Positions 22,495-31,938 are shown, counted from the first letter of the stretch. The stretch: DNA of 50,100 bases from a bacterium (GCA_004298665.1 SCQY01000176.1:1-50100); one strand, 5' to 3'. Made by a program: numbers and translations. Notes: generated by a model not told the origin, from the letters alone.

Positions 22495-24162
22495 ATGTCT
22501 GGCTTTCTCCGACTGCCTGCAGCGGTTCTCTTCGCCGCATGTGCCTTGATCGTTGCGCTCGATGCCCCCGGCATGGGGCAGAGCACGCCGTCGCCGGCAC
22601 CCATCGTTTCGGCCGCTCCCGTTCCCCTGGAGACGCCCTCCACGCCGAACTCGCCGGCGCCGGAAGGAGCGCCGCTGCCCGCAGCTTCGCCAACGCCGAC
22701 ACAGCCGCCGATTGCCGTCTCGCCGGCCTCAGTCGACCTCGTCTACCGCCAGACGGCCACGATTCAAGCCTCCGGCATCTTCGGCCAAGTCCACGCCGTC
22801 TCGTCCAATCCCAACGTTCAAATCCAAGGTATCGACCAGAGCGCGCAGCAGGTCACGATCTATGGTGCCGGCCTGGGCATCGCAACCATCACCATCACCG
22901 ACGATCGCGGCGTCACGGCGAGCGTCTGGGTACGCGTGGCCTATCAGGCGGGTTTCCCAGCCGATCACGCCGATGCCAAGATCACCGGTAACCCCGCGGA
23001 CGCCGCCTACGTACGCCGCGCCGCGGCAACTGCCGCCGCAGCCGCGGCCGTGAACCTTCGCCCTGGGGCAAAAGTCGTCGTCCACCCGGAACAAGTGCGC
23101 GGCGCAAGCGACCTCCCGCTCGATAACGTTGCAATGGTACAGGTTCCCGTTACGATCAACGGCGATCCCTACATCCAAGTGAGCGGAACGACGCAGGTGC
23201 GCGTCGAGAACTACGCCCAGCCGCGCATCAAGCCGGTCTCGCTGCTGGTGAGCGACTATCCGGAGACGATTACCGAGGACGGCGCGCTCTTCTCCGACGA
23301 GCTCACCACCAACCACCCCACCCGCTTTCTGTACTATCACTACAACAAGCCAGGCTCCCGCGATCGCCGCATCCTGCTCAAGGTCACCAACGCCAGCTCG
23401 CAGCCGGCGCAGGTACAGTACATCAGCGGTGCCGCCGGGCCCACACCAAACGAGATGGAGGTGGGCCACCTCTCCACGATGCGTTTCCTCGTGCACGAGG
23501 CACGCAACGAAGGCATGGTGGTAACCATACCGGCCAACTCCACAATCAATCTGGTCGATCAGGAGTTCCCCGCGGGAACGATCATTTCGAACCTACTGCA
23601 GCTGCGCGAGCTGAGCGGTGAGAGCCTCCACTTGAACCTGCTGGTGCAGGACTTCGAGCAGCCCGTGGACGCGATGCCTGCCTCGAGCCAGCTGCTACAG
23701 TCGACGGTGAAGCACGCGCGCGGCGTCTACCCCATCCCCGAGTTCTTCTTCGACTATACCTACTTCGTCGGCGGCGACGATGTCGAAGTCCCCATTGGGC
23801 AGATCCCTCTGCCCAATCTACGGAGCGGTGAAGCGCTGGGCGGCGACTACGGCGTCTTGCAGTCGATTACACTGACGCTCGTCAACCGCACCGGCACGCC
23901 GGCGCGGCTAGCACTCTATCAGAACCCGCGAGGCGGTGCCGCGACGGCTACCTATATCATCGACGGAACCGTGGTACTCTCGCACCTCGCCAAAGCCTTC
24001 ACGGCCTTCAAAGTCCATCAATACACCGTTCCGGCGCACGGCTTCGTGCGCACGCAGATCGTGACGATGCCCGAAGGCGGCTCCTCGTATCCGCTGCGCT
24101 TGATCGTCGGCCCCGACGACGGCAGCGTTGCCCCCGGAGCCCCGGGCTCACCGATTCACTAG
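22495..24162 (+). CDS. Large secreted protein of unknown function
   Basis: A 555-residue exported protein that I do not recognise. It begins with a signal peptide, then a Pro/Ala/Ser/Thr-rich linker (about 30-75). An Ig-like/BIG2-type strand region follows (about 76-140: SPASVDLVYRQTATIQASG ... TIYGAGLGIATITITDDRG), resembling the pilus- and cell-surface 'GxTxVxVtD' repeat. An Ala run (about 178-190) precedes a beta-rich C-terminal half with no obvious catalytic motif and no hydrophobic anchor. It starts seven bases after recQ but has no functional link to it that I can see. The 3' end overlaps the convergent glycosyltransferase gene by 15 bases. Confidence 0.7.
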   Translation: MSGFLRLPAAVLFAACALIVALDAPGMGQSTPSPAPIVSAAPVPLETPSTPNSPAPEGAPLPAASPTPTQPPIAVSPASVDLVYRQTATIQASGIFGQVHAVSSNPNVQIQGIDQSAQQVTIYGAGLGIATITITDDRGVTASVWVRVAYQAGFPADHADAKITGNPADAAYVRRAAATAAAAAAVNLRPGAKVVVHPEQVRGASDLPLDNVAMVQVPVTINGDPYIQVSGTTQVRVENYAQPRIKPVSLLVSDYPETITEDGALFSDELTTNHPTRFLYYHYNKPGSRDRRILLKVTNASSQPAQVQYISGAAGPTPNEMEVGHLSTMRFLVHEARNEGMVVTIPANSTINLVDQEFPAGTIISNLLQLRELSGESLHLNLLVQDFEQPVDAMPASSQLLQSTVKHARGVYPIPEFFFDYTYFVGGDDVEVPIGQIPLPNLRSGEALGGDYGVLQSITLTLVNRTGTPARLALYQNPRGGAATATYIIDGTVVLSHLAKAFTAFKVHQYTVPAHGFVRTQIVTMPEGGSSYPLRLIVGPDDGSVAPGAPGSPIH

Positions 24163-25176
24163 CGCCTCGCGGTAGCAGGCGGCGACACGCGCTGCTGCGC
24201 TTGCCCACGAGAAGCGTTCTCGTGCGGCGGGTCGCAGGTGCGTGCTCTCACGCTCGCGCTCGTCGCGCGCCTCCAGCAGCTCGCGCATCGCCTGTCCCCA
24301 GGCGTCGGCGTCATCGACGGGAAGCAGCGCCTGAGCGGGTGCAACTTCGACCAAGGAGCTCGAGCGCGCCGCTAAGAGCGGCACGCCGGCCACCAGCGCC
24401 TGTGCTGCTCCGAGGCCGAAGCCTTCGTAGCGCGAGGGCATCAGGACCATCGCCGCGCGTGCATAGAGATCGAGCAGCGCGGCACGCTCCACGTAGCCGC
24501 GAATCTCCACGCGCTCTTCGACGCCGCAGGCGCGCGCGATATCGCGGCAGCGTTCCACGTACGGCGTCGGCGGACCGACGCTGACAAGGCGCAGGTTCGG
24601 TACGCCGCGCAGCGCGCGAATGGCGACTTCGAAGTTTTTGCGCAACTCCACGGTACCGGCCACGAGCGCGAACGCATCGCCGTCAGGCTTGCGTTCGAGC
24701 CTGGAGAACGCTTCACTCACCCCAGGGTAGACGATGCGCACGCGCCCAGGATCGACGCGCGCCAGCTCCGTCAATTCACGCCTGGAGAACTCGGAGTCCA
24801 CCATGATCAGACGGGCGTGACGGTAGCGCGCGGCGCTGAACGAGCCGAAATACCAACGCGCGTAGACCTTTGCATGGCGCTGCTCGCGCAGCCAGACGAC
24901 GTCGTGCACTGTAGCAACCACCGGCACCGAAGCCAGCGCGGGCATCGTCCCCGAGGCGCAGTGCAGCAGATCGACGCGAGCGCGCCGCGCGGCCAGTGGA
25001 AGCGCCGCTTGATCCCACAGGACGCGGCGGTCGAAGCGCCAGGGGTCGAGACGGCGGCTGGAAAGCGGACGCACGTCCTCGCCGCATGCTTGGAGCGCCG
25101 TCACCAGCTCGCGCACGTATTCGCCGATTCCCGTGGCCGTGCCGACGCCGAGCTGGGCGTCGATACCAACAATCAC
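24148..25176 (-). CDS. Glycosyltransferase family 4-like (GT-B) protein
   Basis: A 342-residue GT-B enzyme. The N-terminal domain begins IVGIDAQLGVGTATGIGEYVREL, and HDVVWLREQ and DSEFSRREL follow. The donor-binding half has AGTVELRKNFEVAIRAL and PSRYEGFGLGAAQALVAGVPL. The usual EX7E signature EGFGLxxxEA has Gln for the second Glu here (EGFGLGAAQA). Likely role: adding a sugar to a lipid-linked glycan at the inner face of the membrane, plausibly LPS or O-antigen given the upstream genes. I start at GTG 25176, which overlaps the TPR gene stop (GTGA). It is the last gene of the envelope run. Confidence 0.88.
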   Translation of the reverse strand: MIVGIDAQLGVGTATGIGEYVRELVTALQACGEDVRPLSSRRLDPWRFDRRVLWDQAALPLAARRARVDLLHCASGTMPALASVPVVATVHDVVWLREQRHAKVYARWYFGSFSAARYRHARLIMVDSEFSRRELTELARVDPGRVRIVYPGVSEAFSRLERKPDGDAFALVAGTVELRKNFEVAIRALRGVPNLRLVSVGPPTPYVERCRDIARACGVEERVEIRGYVERAALLDLYARAAMVLMPSRYEGFGLGAAQALVAGVPLLAARSSSLVEVAPAQALLPVDDADAWGQAMRELLEARDERERESTHLRPAARERFSWASAAARVAACYREALVNR

Positions 25177-26015
25177 TCGGCGTCGAGATCCGCAGGAACG
25201 GCCATGTGCGGGTCGATGGCACGTGCTCGCGCGAGATCGGCGCGCACCGCTGCGCGGTCGCCGCGCGCGGCTGCGATCCGCGCCAAGCCCACGTAGGCAG
25301 GCGCCGCCGTTGGATCGTTCTCCAGCGTACGGCGGAAGTAATGATCCGCCGCAACGGCGTCGTGCTCCCCGTACCATAGCTGCTGCGCGTAGCTCAGCGC
25401 GTAGAGGCCGGCGTAGGGTGCCAGATCGACGGCGCGCGCATAGGAACGCGTTGCGGCATCACGGTGCCCGCTGCGCGCCTCGAGCATACCCAGACGCCAG
25501 AACGCCTCCGCCCGCGAAGGAGGATGCGACGGATCGTTCTCGAGCGCAACGACTACGTGGCGCTGGAGCTGGAGCGCACGCGTAAGATCGCGCGTAGCCA
25601 GCTCGTCGACGATACGCGCCAAAGCCTGGGCGTCGCCGTCGCGCAAGTCGTACGCGGCCGCCGACTCCGCGTCTCCGCGCTCTTCGGCCAGTGCGGCTCG
25701 CAACGCGATCGCGTACACGCTCCGCGGCATGCGCGCTATCCAGCGCTCCGCTGTGGCGCTGTCGCCTCGCGCCAGCGCGGCACGCGCCGCGGCCTCGGCA
25801 TTCCACGGAGTAGGCAGCAAGCGATACGCCGTCTGCGCGAGCGGAAGCGCCCAGGCCGCCGGCAGAGCGCGCGGCAGCGAGAACGGCGCGGCGGCGGCGC
25901 GCAGTAACGCGGCGCTGGCCGCCTCGGTCAGCGCGAAGGCCAACAAGCAGTAGAGCGCGAGAGCGATGGATGCGGCGGCGGCGATGCGGCGCGCGAGGGT
26001 CACGTGATGGCGCAA
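25173..26015 (-). CDS. Membrane-anchored TPR-repeat protein
   Basis: A 280-residue protein with one N-terminal hydrophobic helix (about 10-32, IAAAASIALALYCLLAFAL) and an Ala/Arg-rich helical body with TPR-like repeats. The clearest are at about 165-200 (AEAFWRLGMLEARSGHRDAATRSYARAVDLAP) and 235-270 (AAPAYVGLARIAAARGDRAAVRADLARARAIDP). Such proteins usually serve as assembly scaffolds. The start is unsure: TTG 26015 or GTG 26003, neither with a good ribosome-binding site. It follows the SLH porin by two bases and is coupled to the glycosyltransferase, so an envelope glycan role is likely but unproven. Confidence 0.75.
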   Translation of the reverse strand: MRHHVTLARRIAAAASIALALYCLLAFALTEAASAALLRAAAAPFSLPRALPAAWALPLAQTAYRLLPTPWNAEAAARAALARGDSATAERWIARMPRSVYAIALRAALAEERGDAESAAAYDLRDGDAQALARIVDELATRDLTRALQLQRHVVVALENDPSHPPSRAEAFWRLGMLEARSGHRDAATRSYARAVDLAPYAGLYALSYAQQLWYGEHDAVAADHYFRRTLENDPTAAPAYVGLARIAAARGDRAAVRADLARARAIDPHMAVPADLDAE

Positions 26016-26017
26016 GG

Positions 26018-28678
26018 CTAGAACTTGACGGTGAAGTAGACGTTCTGCCGCGTCTGATCGAAGTCGAGCTGCGGCATGGTGTTGTCGGTGTAGCGGTAGT
26101 GAAGCGCCTGCACCGTGACCGAAGTGTTCGTCTTGGGGATACGGTAGGTCAGAGCGCCGGAATAGAGATCCTTGTGCTCGTCGACGTTATCGCCCAGCGT
26201 GGTTCCGTAGCTGCCTCCGAAATGCTGCGTCGAATACGAGAAGTTCAGCTTGACGTCAGGAGAGACCGGAATGCCGGCACCCGCAGAGAAGCCGGTATGG
26301 TGCACGTCGACGTAGTTCGGCGAGAAGGGCACGGCAGCTCCCCCTAGCGCTTGCGCACTCTGCGAGAGCGCCTGCGCCGCCGCATCGAACGTATGCGTCT
26401 GCGCGTTGAACGGCACGTAGTTCTCCAACATGCGGTCGTCCCGCGTCAGATGCTCGTAGAGGCCTGAAACGCTCACGTCGACGCGGCGCCCGAAGACGGG
26501 CAGGCTCAGCTTCGCGCCGGCCGTGTCCGATCGCATGCGCTCCGGCACGCTGCTGGGATAGAGCGCGCCGTAGACGGGGTTGCCAAAGGCATCGGGCTTG
26601 ATCTGCACCAGGTCTTGCCGCCCCACGTTCAGCTCGATGCGCGTTCCCTTGATCTTCACGGGAACGCTGAGATCGGCCGCAAGGCCGCGCGCGTTGGGAA
26701 CGTAGGACTGATAGAAGTACGGCCCGCTGCCCGTGAACGGGTTGAACGCAGGATAGGCGTAACTGACGGCGGGATTGCCCGCAGCGCTCGACGCGCCCGC
26801 GCCCAACACGGCATTGACGTTGCGGTCGAACTGACGGTTGAGCTGCACGTTGTTGGCCACGCCGATGAAGCCCGGCAGATACGTCAGGGCTCCGGTATTG
26901 TAGACGGCGGGGTTAGGACCGTAGAACTGCAACGGAGCTCCGTCGATGAAGTTCTGACCGACGGAGCGGTAGGCGAGCGTCAACGAGAGCGCATTGACGT
27001 GCAGTTTCAAGCCCGCGATGCCGGCGCCGTCGACCGTGGCTGGAACGCTGGCGGCGTCCCCCGTATATCGGCTGCTCGCCACTTCGGCGAAGAGCTCGGG
27101 TTTCTTGGCACCGCGTACGAAGGTCAGCGGCACGACCGTATCGATGCCGAAGACGGTGTCGCTGACGAGCGGTAAACCTGAAGGCGATCCGTTGAACGCC
27201 ACCGAGACGCCGTCGCTTGTGACCAATGCTTCATTGTCGAAGACGCGATTGAACGTCAGGCCCAGCTGGAATCCAGGATAGCCCTGCACGTGGTGAACCA
27301 GCCGGCCACCCACCATGTAGCGCTGCCAGTTGGTATTCTGCGTCGTTCCCAACGCATCATAGCCCAACACCACGTTGCTGCCGGGGGGAAGCGGTGAAGT
27401 GAAGGCGACGTTGTTGGTGGCGGCATTGAATACGAAGTTCGGTGCGCTTTGGCCGTTCGCGCACTTGCCGTCGCTCGTGCATGAGACGCCGTTGAACTGA
27501 GAGACGTAGACGCTCCCGAGCTGGCCCGGATGCGTGAGGTAGACGTTCGCGAGCCCCGCCGCACCGGCGGTGAAGGAGTCGCCCGCGAAACCGCCCGGCG
27601 CGCCCAGCTGCACATACCCCGATTGCGGCGGCGTCAGCGGCTGGAGGTAACCGTTGGTGCCGTACCCCGTGGGATCGAGCGCCGCCAGCGTGTTGAGCAT
27701 CACCGGATCGACGCGTTGGGCATATCCCTGGAAGTCTGTCTCGCCAAAAAGCGTCCCGGCGATCGAGATGCCTCTCCCGAACGGCTGAAGCGGAAGCGCT
27801 CCCGGGTCGTGGGCGCCGCTCGGCGGCGTGAACGCGAGGCCGGTAAGCGAGCCTCGCAGATTGTCGAGCAGCCCGCCGCGCAACTGGAGGTTCGTGAGAG
27901 GACCCGCCTGATCAATAGTGACCTTCAGCGTGGGGGAGACGTCGGTATGCACGCCCTGGCCGAACGCGCCCCCGAACTCGTAGGAAAGAAGGCGAATCGG
28001 CATCTCCAACGAGATGTTCGGCGTGGCGCGGTAGCCCAGCGCAAACTCGTCGTCGGTACGCACCAGATCGCCGGGCTGATTCTCCGTTGCGAATGGATCG
28101 TTCGTAGCATCGGTTTGCAGGAACGCCGTCACGAAGGGGTCTGCCGGCGCTGCCTGCCCCGGCTGCACGACGGTGCCGAAAGGCGTCGTCTGAGGCGCTC
28201 CCGTCGTATTGACGATAGTGAGCGGGAAGACGTCGCGCCGGCGCGCCGAGGCCTGCTGTGCGAACGTGCCGTGCACATAGAGGCCCTGCGCGAAGGCGGT
28301 ACGGCGGTCGAGCGAGGCGAGGCGGTCCTCGAGATCCGTGGTGCGCACGCCGAGGGCATCCAACTCGTCTTTCAAGGCGAACGTCAGATCTTGGAGCGTC
28401 TGGAGATCCTTGCGCGAGGCGCCGTGAGCGCGCACGTAGTCGACCGCCTTAGCGACCGCCTGCGCCATCTCGTAGCGTGTGAGGGGGCGCTCTCCCCGGA
28501 ACGTGCCGTCGGGATAGCCCTGCACGATGCCGTCGGCGTTGAGCTGCGCCACGGCGTGCGCCGCCCAGAAACTGGTGGGAACGTCGGCCAGCGGCGATGC
28601 GGCTGCGGGACGCACGAAACCCCACACGGCCCCCAGGATCAGGGCCGCGCCCAGTAGCGACCCTACCAGACGCCTCAT
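26018..28678 (-). CDS. SLH-domain outer-membrane porin-like protein
   Basis: An 886-residue protein. A signal peptide (about 1-28) is followed by one SLH domain (about 30-85: LADVPTSFWAAHAVAQLNADGIVQGYPDGTFRGERPLTRYEMAQAVA split by its conserved GYPDGTF). A coiled coil (about 90-130) and a long Gly/aromatic-rich beta-barrel ending in VYFTVKF, a terminal-Phe assembly signal, complete it. Family knowledge: OmpM/Slr-type porins of Negativicutes, Cyanobacteria and Deinococcota bind peptidoglycan-linked polymer with the SLH domain and so tether the outer membrane. At about 750 residues after the coil the barrel is unusually large. I start at ATG 28678 with GGAGG six bases upstream. It lies 47 bases after the YqgF-like gene. 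Confidence 0.9.
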   Translation of the reverse strand: MRRLVGSLLGAALILGAVWGFVRPAAASPLADVPTSFWAAHAVAQLNADGIVQGYPDGTFRGERPLTRYEMAQAVAKAVDYVRAHGASRKDLQTLQDLTFALKDELDALGVRTTDLEDRLASLDRRTAFAQGLYVHGTFAQQASARRRDVFPLTIVNTTGAPQTTPFGTVVQPGQAAPADPFVTAFLQTDATNDPFATENQPGDLVRTDDEFALGYRATPNISLEMPIRLLSYEFGGAFGQGVHTDVSPTLKVTIDQAGPLTNLQLRGGLLDNLRGSLTGLAFTPPSGAHDPGALPLQPFGRGISIAGTLFGETDFQGYAQRVDPVMLNTLAALDPTGYGTNGYLQPLTPPQSGYVQLGAPGGFAGDSFTAGAAGLANVYLTHPGQLGSVYVSQFNGVSCTSDGKCANGQSAPNFVFNAATNNVAFTSPLPPGSNVVLGYDALGTTQNTNWQRYMVGGRLVHHVQGYPGFQLGLTFNRVFDNEALVTSDGVSVAFNGSPSGLPLVSDTVFGIDTVVPLTFVRGAKKPELFAEVASSRYTGDAASVPATVDGAGIAGLKLHVNALSLTLAYRSVGQNFIDGAPLQFYGPNPAVYNTGALTYLPGFIGVANNVQLNRQFDRNVNAVLGAGASSAAGNPAVSYAYPAFNPFTGSGPYFYQSYVPNARGLAADLSVPVKIKGTRIELNVGRQDLVQIKPDAFGNPVYGALYPSSVPERMRSDTAGAKLSLPVFGRRVDVSVSGLYEHLTRDDRMLENYVPFNAQTHTFDAAAQALSQSAQALGGAAVPFSPNYVDVHHTGFSAGAGIPVSPDVKLNFSYSTQHFGGSYGTTLGDNVDEHKDLYSGALTYRIPKTNTSVTVQALHYRYTDNTMPQLDFDQTRQNVYFTVKF

Positions 28679-28725
28679 CGTAGCCTCCAACGCGACGGGC
28701 CTTCGAGGCGGCCGGCGCGTTCGAC

Positions 28726-29163
28726 CTAGAGAACGAACAGTCGTTTTAGGCGCCCTACGCCTCGACTCCTCTGATCAAGGAATCGGCAGGCGATGACCGC
28801 GGCCGCATACGCATCGAGAGGTTCGGGGGGAAAGAGCATCCCCCGCGGGATCAGGCGGCACAGGCCGCGAGGCGGGTGGAGGCGCCAGTAGAGGCCGCGG
28901 GCCTCGAACGAGGAGCGGCGTTCGTCGACCAGATGCAGCGGCAGCTCTGCAGGGAGCGCCGCCCGCAGAGCCGCCTCGACCGCCTTGCGCCCCGTCAGTC
29001 CGCCCAGCGCCACGGCATCCACCCCGTGACTGTTCACCAGCTCCGCCGCCCGCGAGGCGGTCGCCTCGAGCGGGGCCACCTCCAGAGCCAGCGGAGGCCC
29101 CGACTCGTCGACGACGGCCAGGCCGACTTTCCTCGTGCCGGGATCGACGCCCAGGATCCGCAT
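28726..29163 (-). CDS. YqgF/RuvX-like RNase H-fold nuclease
   Basis: A 145-residue RNase H-fold protein with MRILGVDPGTRKVGLAVVDE (first Asp and the DxGxxxxGlA motif), ALGGLTGRK, the LVDERRSS block with its Glu, and the C-terminal acidic site in PLDAYAAAVIACRFL. These are YqgF features; YqgF family members process the 5' end of 16S rRNA or act on Holliday junctions. It is somewhat divergent (GGLTG in place of the usual VG.P), so I give no gene symbol. The ATG lies 16 bases after the DUF3084 stop. I associate a YqgF-like gene next to DUF3084 with cyanobacteria-type diderms (memory, not search). Confidence 0.8.
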   Translation of the reverse strand: MRILGVDPGTRKVGLAVVDESGPPLALEVAPLEATASRAAELVNSHGVDAVALGGLTGRKAVEAALRAALPAELPLHLVDERRSSFEARGLYWRLHPPRGLCRLIPRGMLFPPEPLDAYAAAVIACRFLDQRSRGVGRLKRLFVL

Positions 29164-29179
29164 CACGGATGCCTGTTCG

Positions 29180-30103
29180 TCATTTCGCGCTCTCGAGTTG
29201 GAGTTCGATGACCAGCGGGCCGATGGCGCGCACGTTGGCGCCGGTGCGCGCAATCAAACGGTACTTGCCGTGAGCCCGCGAGAGCTCGTGCTGCACCGCC
29301 TGCAGATTGCTGGGGTTGCCGAAGGGCTCCGACGTATATGCCGGCATGCCACGGTCGGTTGCGGCTTGCTGGGTGAGCGCGAGCAGGTAGCCGATGTTCG
29401 GCACCGAGCCGCCGGGAACGTTGATGGACGCGATCTCCTGACCCTTGGCGAACAGCTGGCGATTGCAGGCGATGTTCAAACTGATGGCGATCTTGTCGCC
29501 GCGGAAGAGGTTGTGCGCCGCCACGGGAAAGACGATGCCCGAGGCCGGAGCGCATGTCTTGCGGATGAACGAAGCTGCTTCGTTGAACTTATGGTCGTGC
29601 TCGGCATCGTCGAGCGGTTTGTCATATGGCCGCAGACCCAACGGCACCCAAACGCGATCGGCCTCCTTCACCGCGTTCGTGAAGATCGTCTTCACTTCGT
29701 CGTGAATGTGCGCCAGGGCCTGATTGGAATTGACGACGGCATAGGTCGGCGTGATCGGCTGCTGGTTACCCTGGATCAAATTCTCGTTCTGCGTGCGCGC
29801 CAGTTCCTGCTCACGTTCCTGGACCTGCTTCTGCAGGGAGGCCACCTGTGCGTTCAGCTCGCCCAGGCGGAAGAATGCGGTGCGCGCGTAGTGCGAGGCG
29901 GCGAGCAAGGCCAGGGTCACGCCGAGAGCGATCAGCATGCCGAATCCGACCGCTACGATGGTCGACGTGTGCTTGGGACGCAAACCGAACAGACTCAGAC
30001 GCCTGCGCCCCACTTGGTGCCCGACGCGGTCGCCGATGAAGGCAATCGCCCCCGCCAGCACCACGATGAAGGCGATGCGCGAGACGCCGAGGAGCGTCTC
30101 CAT
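29180..30103 (-). CDS. DUF3084 membrane protein
   Basis: A 307-residue protein with two N-terminal transmembrane helices. Between them is the DUF3084 signature GDRVGHQVGRRRLSLFGLRPKHTSTIVAV (given here across the break at residue 35). After the second helix comes a coiled coil (about 85-115), then a soluble mixed region (DEVKTIFTNAVKEADRVW..., FRGDKIAISLNIACNR). No function is established for the family. The ATG overlaps the lptF stop (TGATG), so it is coupled to the LPS-export permease; membrane topology and coupling suggest an accessory role in LPS export or envelope maintenance (inference). Confidence 0.82.
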   Translation of the reverse strand: METLLGVSRIAFIVVLAGAIAFIGDRVGHQVGRRRLSLFGLRPKHTSTIVAVGFGMLIALGVTLALLAASHYARTAFFRLGELNAQVASLQKQVQEREQELARTQNENLIQGNQQPITPTYAVVNSNQALAHIHDEVKTIFTNAVKEADRVWVPLGLRPYDKPLDDAEHDHKFNEAASFIRKTCAPASGIVFPVAAHNLFRGDKIAISLNIACNRQLFAKGQEIASINVPGGSVPNIGYLLALTQQAATDRGMPAYTSEPFGNPSNLQAVQHELSRAHGKYRLIARTGANVRAIGPLVIELQLESAK

Positions 30104-31191
30104 CAGACGCTCCCCGCACGGCGCAGCATGCCCGCACCGAATATCGTGAAGATCACGTTGGGAGCCCACGCCGCCGGCAGGGCTAGCGCCGCCGCGGCCG
30201 AGCCGATCGACAAGAAGACCGTCGAGACCACGTAGTATGCGAAGACGATGGCGACGGCGATCCCGAACCCCAGTCCGGAGCCCCCGCCGCGCACGGGACG
30301 CAGGCCGAAGGGGATGGCGATCAGCGCGAAGACAAAGGCGGCAAACGGGCGTGCCAGCTTCGACTGATACGTTGCGGCGTAGGAACGCATCGCCGGCACC
30401 GTCAGGTGCCCGTCGTGGATCACGCGCATGATCTCGCTGCGGCTCATCTCCTCGGGGTTGTTCGACCGTACCCGCTCGATGAACTGCGCCGGGCGCTCAC
30501 CTAGATCGACCCGCATCGAGGGAAAGCTGCTGATGGTCGGCCCATCGGCATCGAAACGGTACACGGAGGCGTTCTGGAAGATCCACGCATCGACTTGGAA
30601 CTGCGCGTGGTCGGCGACGACGATCTGCGCCGGATGTCCGGTTCGATCGTACTGGATCACGGTGACGTGGTCGAGCGTCTGTGAGGAGGGCTGGAAGGCC
30701 GAGGCCGCCGTCACTTGGCGCCCGCCGCCCGGCAGATCCTGCGAAGTGACCAGACTCTGCGGGATCGCCGCGGCATGCTTGATCACTTCCTCGCGCACGT
30801 AGACGGCGCGGTCCTGCGAGATCGGCGCCACCGCCTCTTGCAGGAAGAGCGAGACGAACGAGGCCAGCGCTCCCACCACCAGCAGCGGCGCGGCGATGCG
30901 ATAGAGCGAGATGCCCCCGGCTTTCATCGCCGTGATCTCGCTATCGCCGGAGAGGCGCTGCGTGGCCAGCAGAACGCCGAGCAGCAGCGCCATCGGAATC
31001 ACCAGCACGATGATCCCGGGGAGCTGGAGCACGAAGTATGCCACCGCCGCGAGCAGCGGCGCATGCTCCTCGGAGACCAGCTTGGCGATGTTGAGGATCT
31101 GCGTGATGACGAAGATCAACGTAAAGGCCGAGAGCCCGAAGAGCATTGGCGGACCGAGTTCGCTGACGAGGTAGCGGTCGAGCGTCTTCAC
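30103..31191 (-). CDS. lptF: LPS export permease of the LptF/LptG (YjgP/YjgQ) family
   Basis: A 362-residue permease with six predicted helices: three at the N-terminus with LDRYLVSELGPPMLFG (family start) and IPMALLLGVLLATQRLSGDSEITAMKAGG, the coupling-helix region, a periplasmic beta-jellyroll (about 135-265), and three C-terminal helices with the family's KLARPFAAFVFALIAIPFGL. Family role: extracts LPS from the inner membrane, powered by LptB. Only one such permease is encoded here; a homodimer, or a partner elsewhere, would be needed. The GTG start overlaps the lptB stop. Confidence 0.92.
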   Translation of the reverse strand: MKTLDRYLVSELGPPMLFGLSAFTLIFVITQILNIAKLVSEEHAPLLAAVAYFVLQLPGIIVLVIPMALLLGVLLATQRLSGDSEITAMKAGGISLYRIAAPLLVVGALASFVSLFLQEAVAPISQDRAVYVREEVIKHAAAIPQSLVTSQDLPGGGRQVTAASAFQPSSQTLDHVTVIQYDRTGHPAQIVVADHAQFQVDAWIFQNASVYRFDADGPTISSFPSMRVDLGERPAQFIERVRSNNPEEMSRSEIMRVIHDGHLTVPAMRSYAATYQSKLARPFAAFVFALIAIPFGLRPVRGGGSGLGFGIAVAIVFAYYVVSTVFLSIGSAAAALALPAAWAPNVIFTIFGAGMLRRAGSV

Positions 31192-31922
31192 AGACGGAAG
31201 CCTTCGCCCAAGTAGAACTTTCGCGCGATGGCGCTTTCGGCCACGTCGTGTGCGGTGCCGGCGACTTCGATGCGTCCGTTGTTGAGGATGTACGCGCGAT
31301 CGACGATCGCCAGCGTTTCGCGCACTTGATGATCGGTGATCAGGATGCCCAAACCGCGATCGCGCAATTGACGGATCATCTGCTGGATGTCGGCCACCGC
31401 GATGGGGTCGATGCCGCTGAAAGGCTCGTCCAGCAGCAGGAACGATGGCTCGATGGCCAATGCACGCGCGATCTCCACGCGCCGCTTCTCGCCGCCGGAG
31501 AGCGCATCGGCCCGAATGTCCGCCAGGCGCAGGAGGCCGAACTCCTCAAGCAGCTCGGGGAGGCGGCGCTCCTGCTCCTCGCGCGGCACACCGTTCATCT
31601 CCCAGATCAAACGAATGTTGTCGGCCACCGAGAGCCGCCGGAAGATGGACGTCTCCTGCGCAAGATAGCCGATGCCGCTGCGCGCCCGCCAATGCATCGG
31701 CGAATGTGAGAGATCGATCACTTCGTCGTCGGTGCGCAGCGTGACGTTGCCGGCGTTGGGCTTGACGAGCCCTACCACCATGTAGAATGTGGTGGTCTTC
31801 CCAGCGCCATTGGGGCCCAGCAGGCCGACCACCTCGCTAACGTTGACGTCGAGCGAGACGCCGTCGACCACCGTGCGCTGCCCGTAGCGCTTGACCAAGT
31901 CCCGCAGTTCGATGGTACTCAA
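31188..31922 (-). CDS. lptB: LPS export ABC transporter ATP-binding protein LptB
   Basis: A 244-residue ABC ATPase with Walker A GPNGAGKTT (about 35-43), the LptB-typical GYLAQETSIFRRLSVADNIR (Q-loop), the signature LSGGEKRRVEIARAL, Walker B FLLLDEPFSGIDPIAV and the H-loop ITDHQVRETL. These are diagnostic for LptB over other ATPases. It powers the LptF permease and the LptC/A bridge. The TTG start has GGAAG six bases upstream. It lies between lptC (16-base gap) and lptF (4-base overlap). Confidence 0.96.
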   Translation of the reverse strand: MSTIELRDLVKRYGQRTVVDGVSLDVNVSEVVGLLGPNGAGKTTTFYMVVGLVKPNAGNVTLRTDDEVIDLSHSPMHWRARSGIGYLAQETSIFRRLSVADNIRLIWEMNGVPREEQERRLPELLEEFGLLRLADIRADALSGGEKRRVEIARALAIEPSFLLLDEPFSGIDPIAVADIQQMIRQLRDRGLGILITDHQVRETLAIVDRAYILNNGRIEVAGTAHDVAESAIARKFYLGEGFRL

Positions 31923-31938
31923 CGTCTACTTCCGATGC

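Noticed and set aside
21300..22643. 447-codon minus-strand open frame opposite recQ
   Set aside because: Fully antisense to RecQ motifs; no signal of its own.
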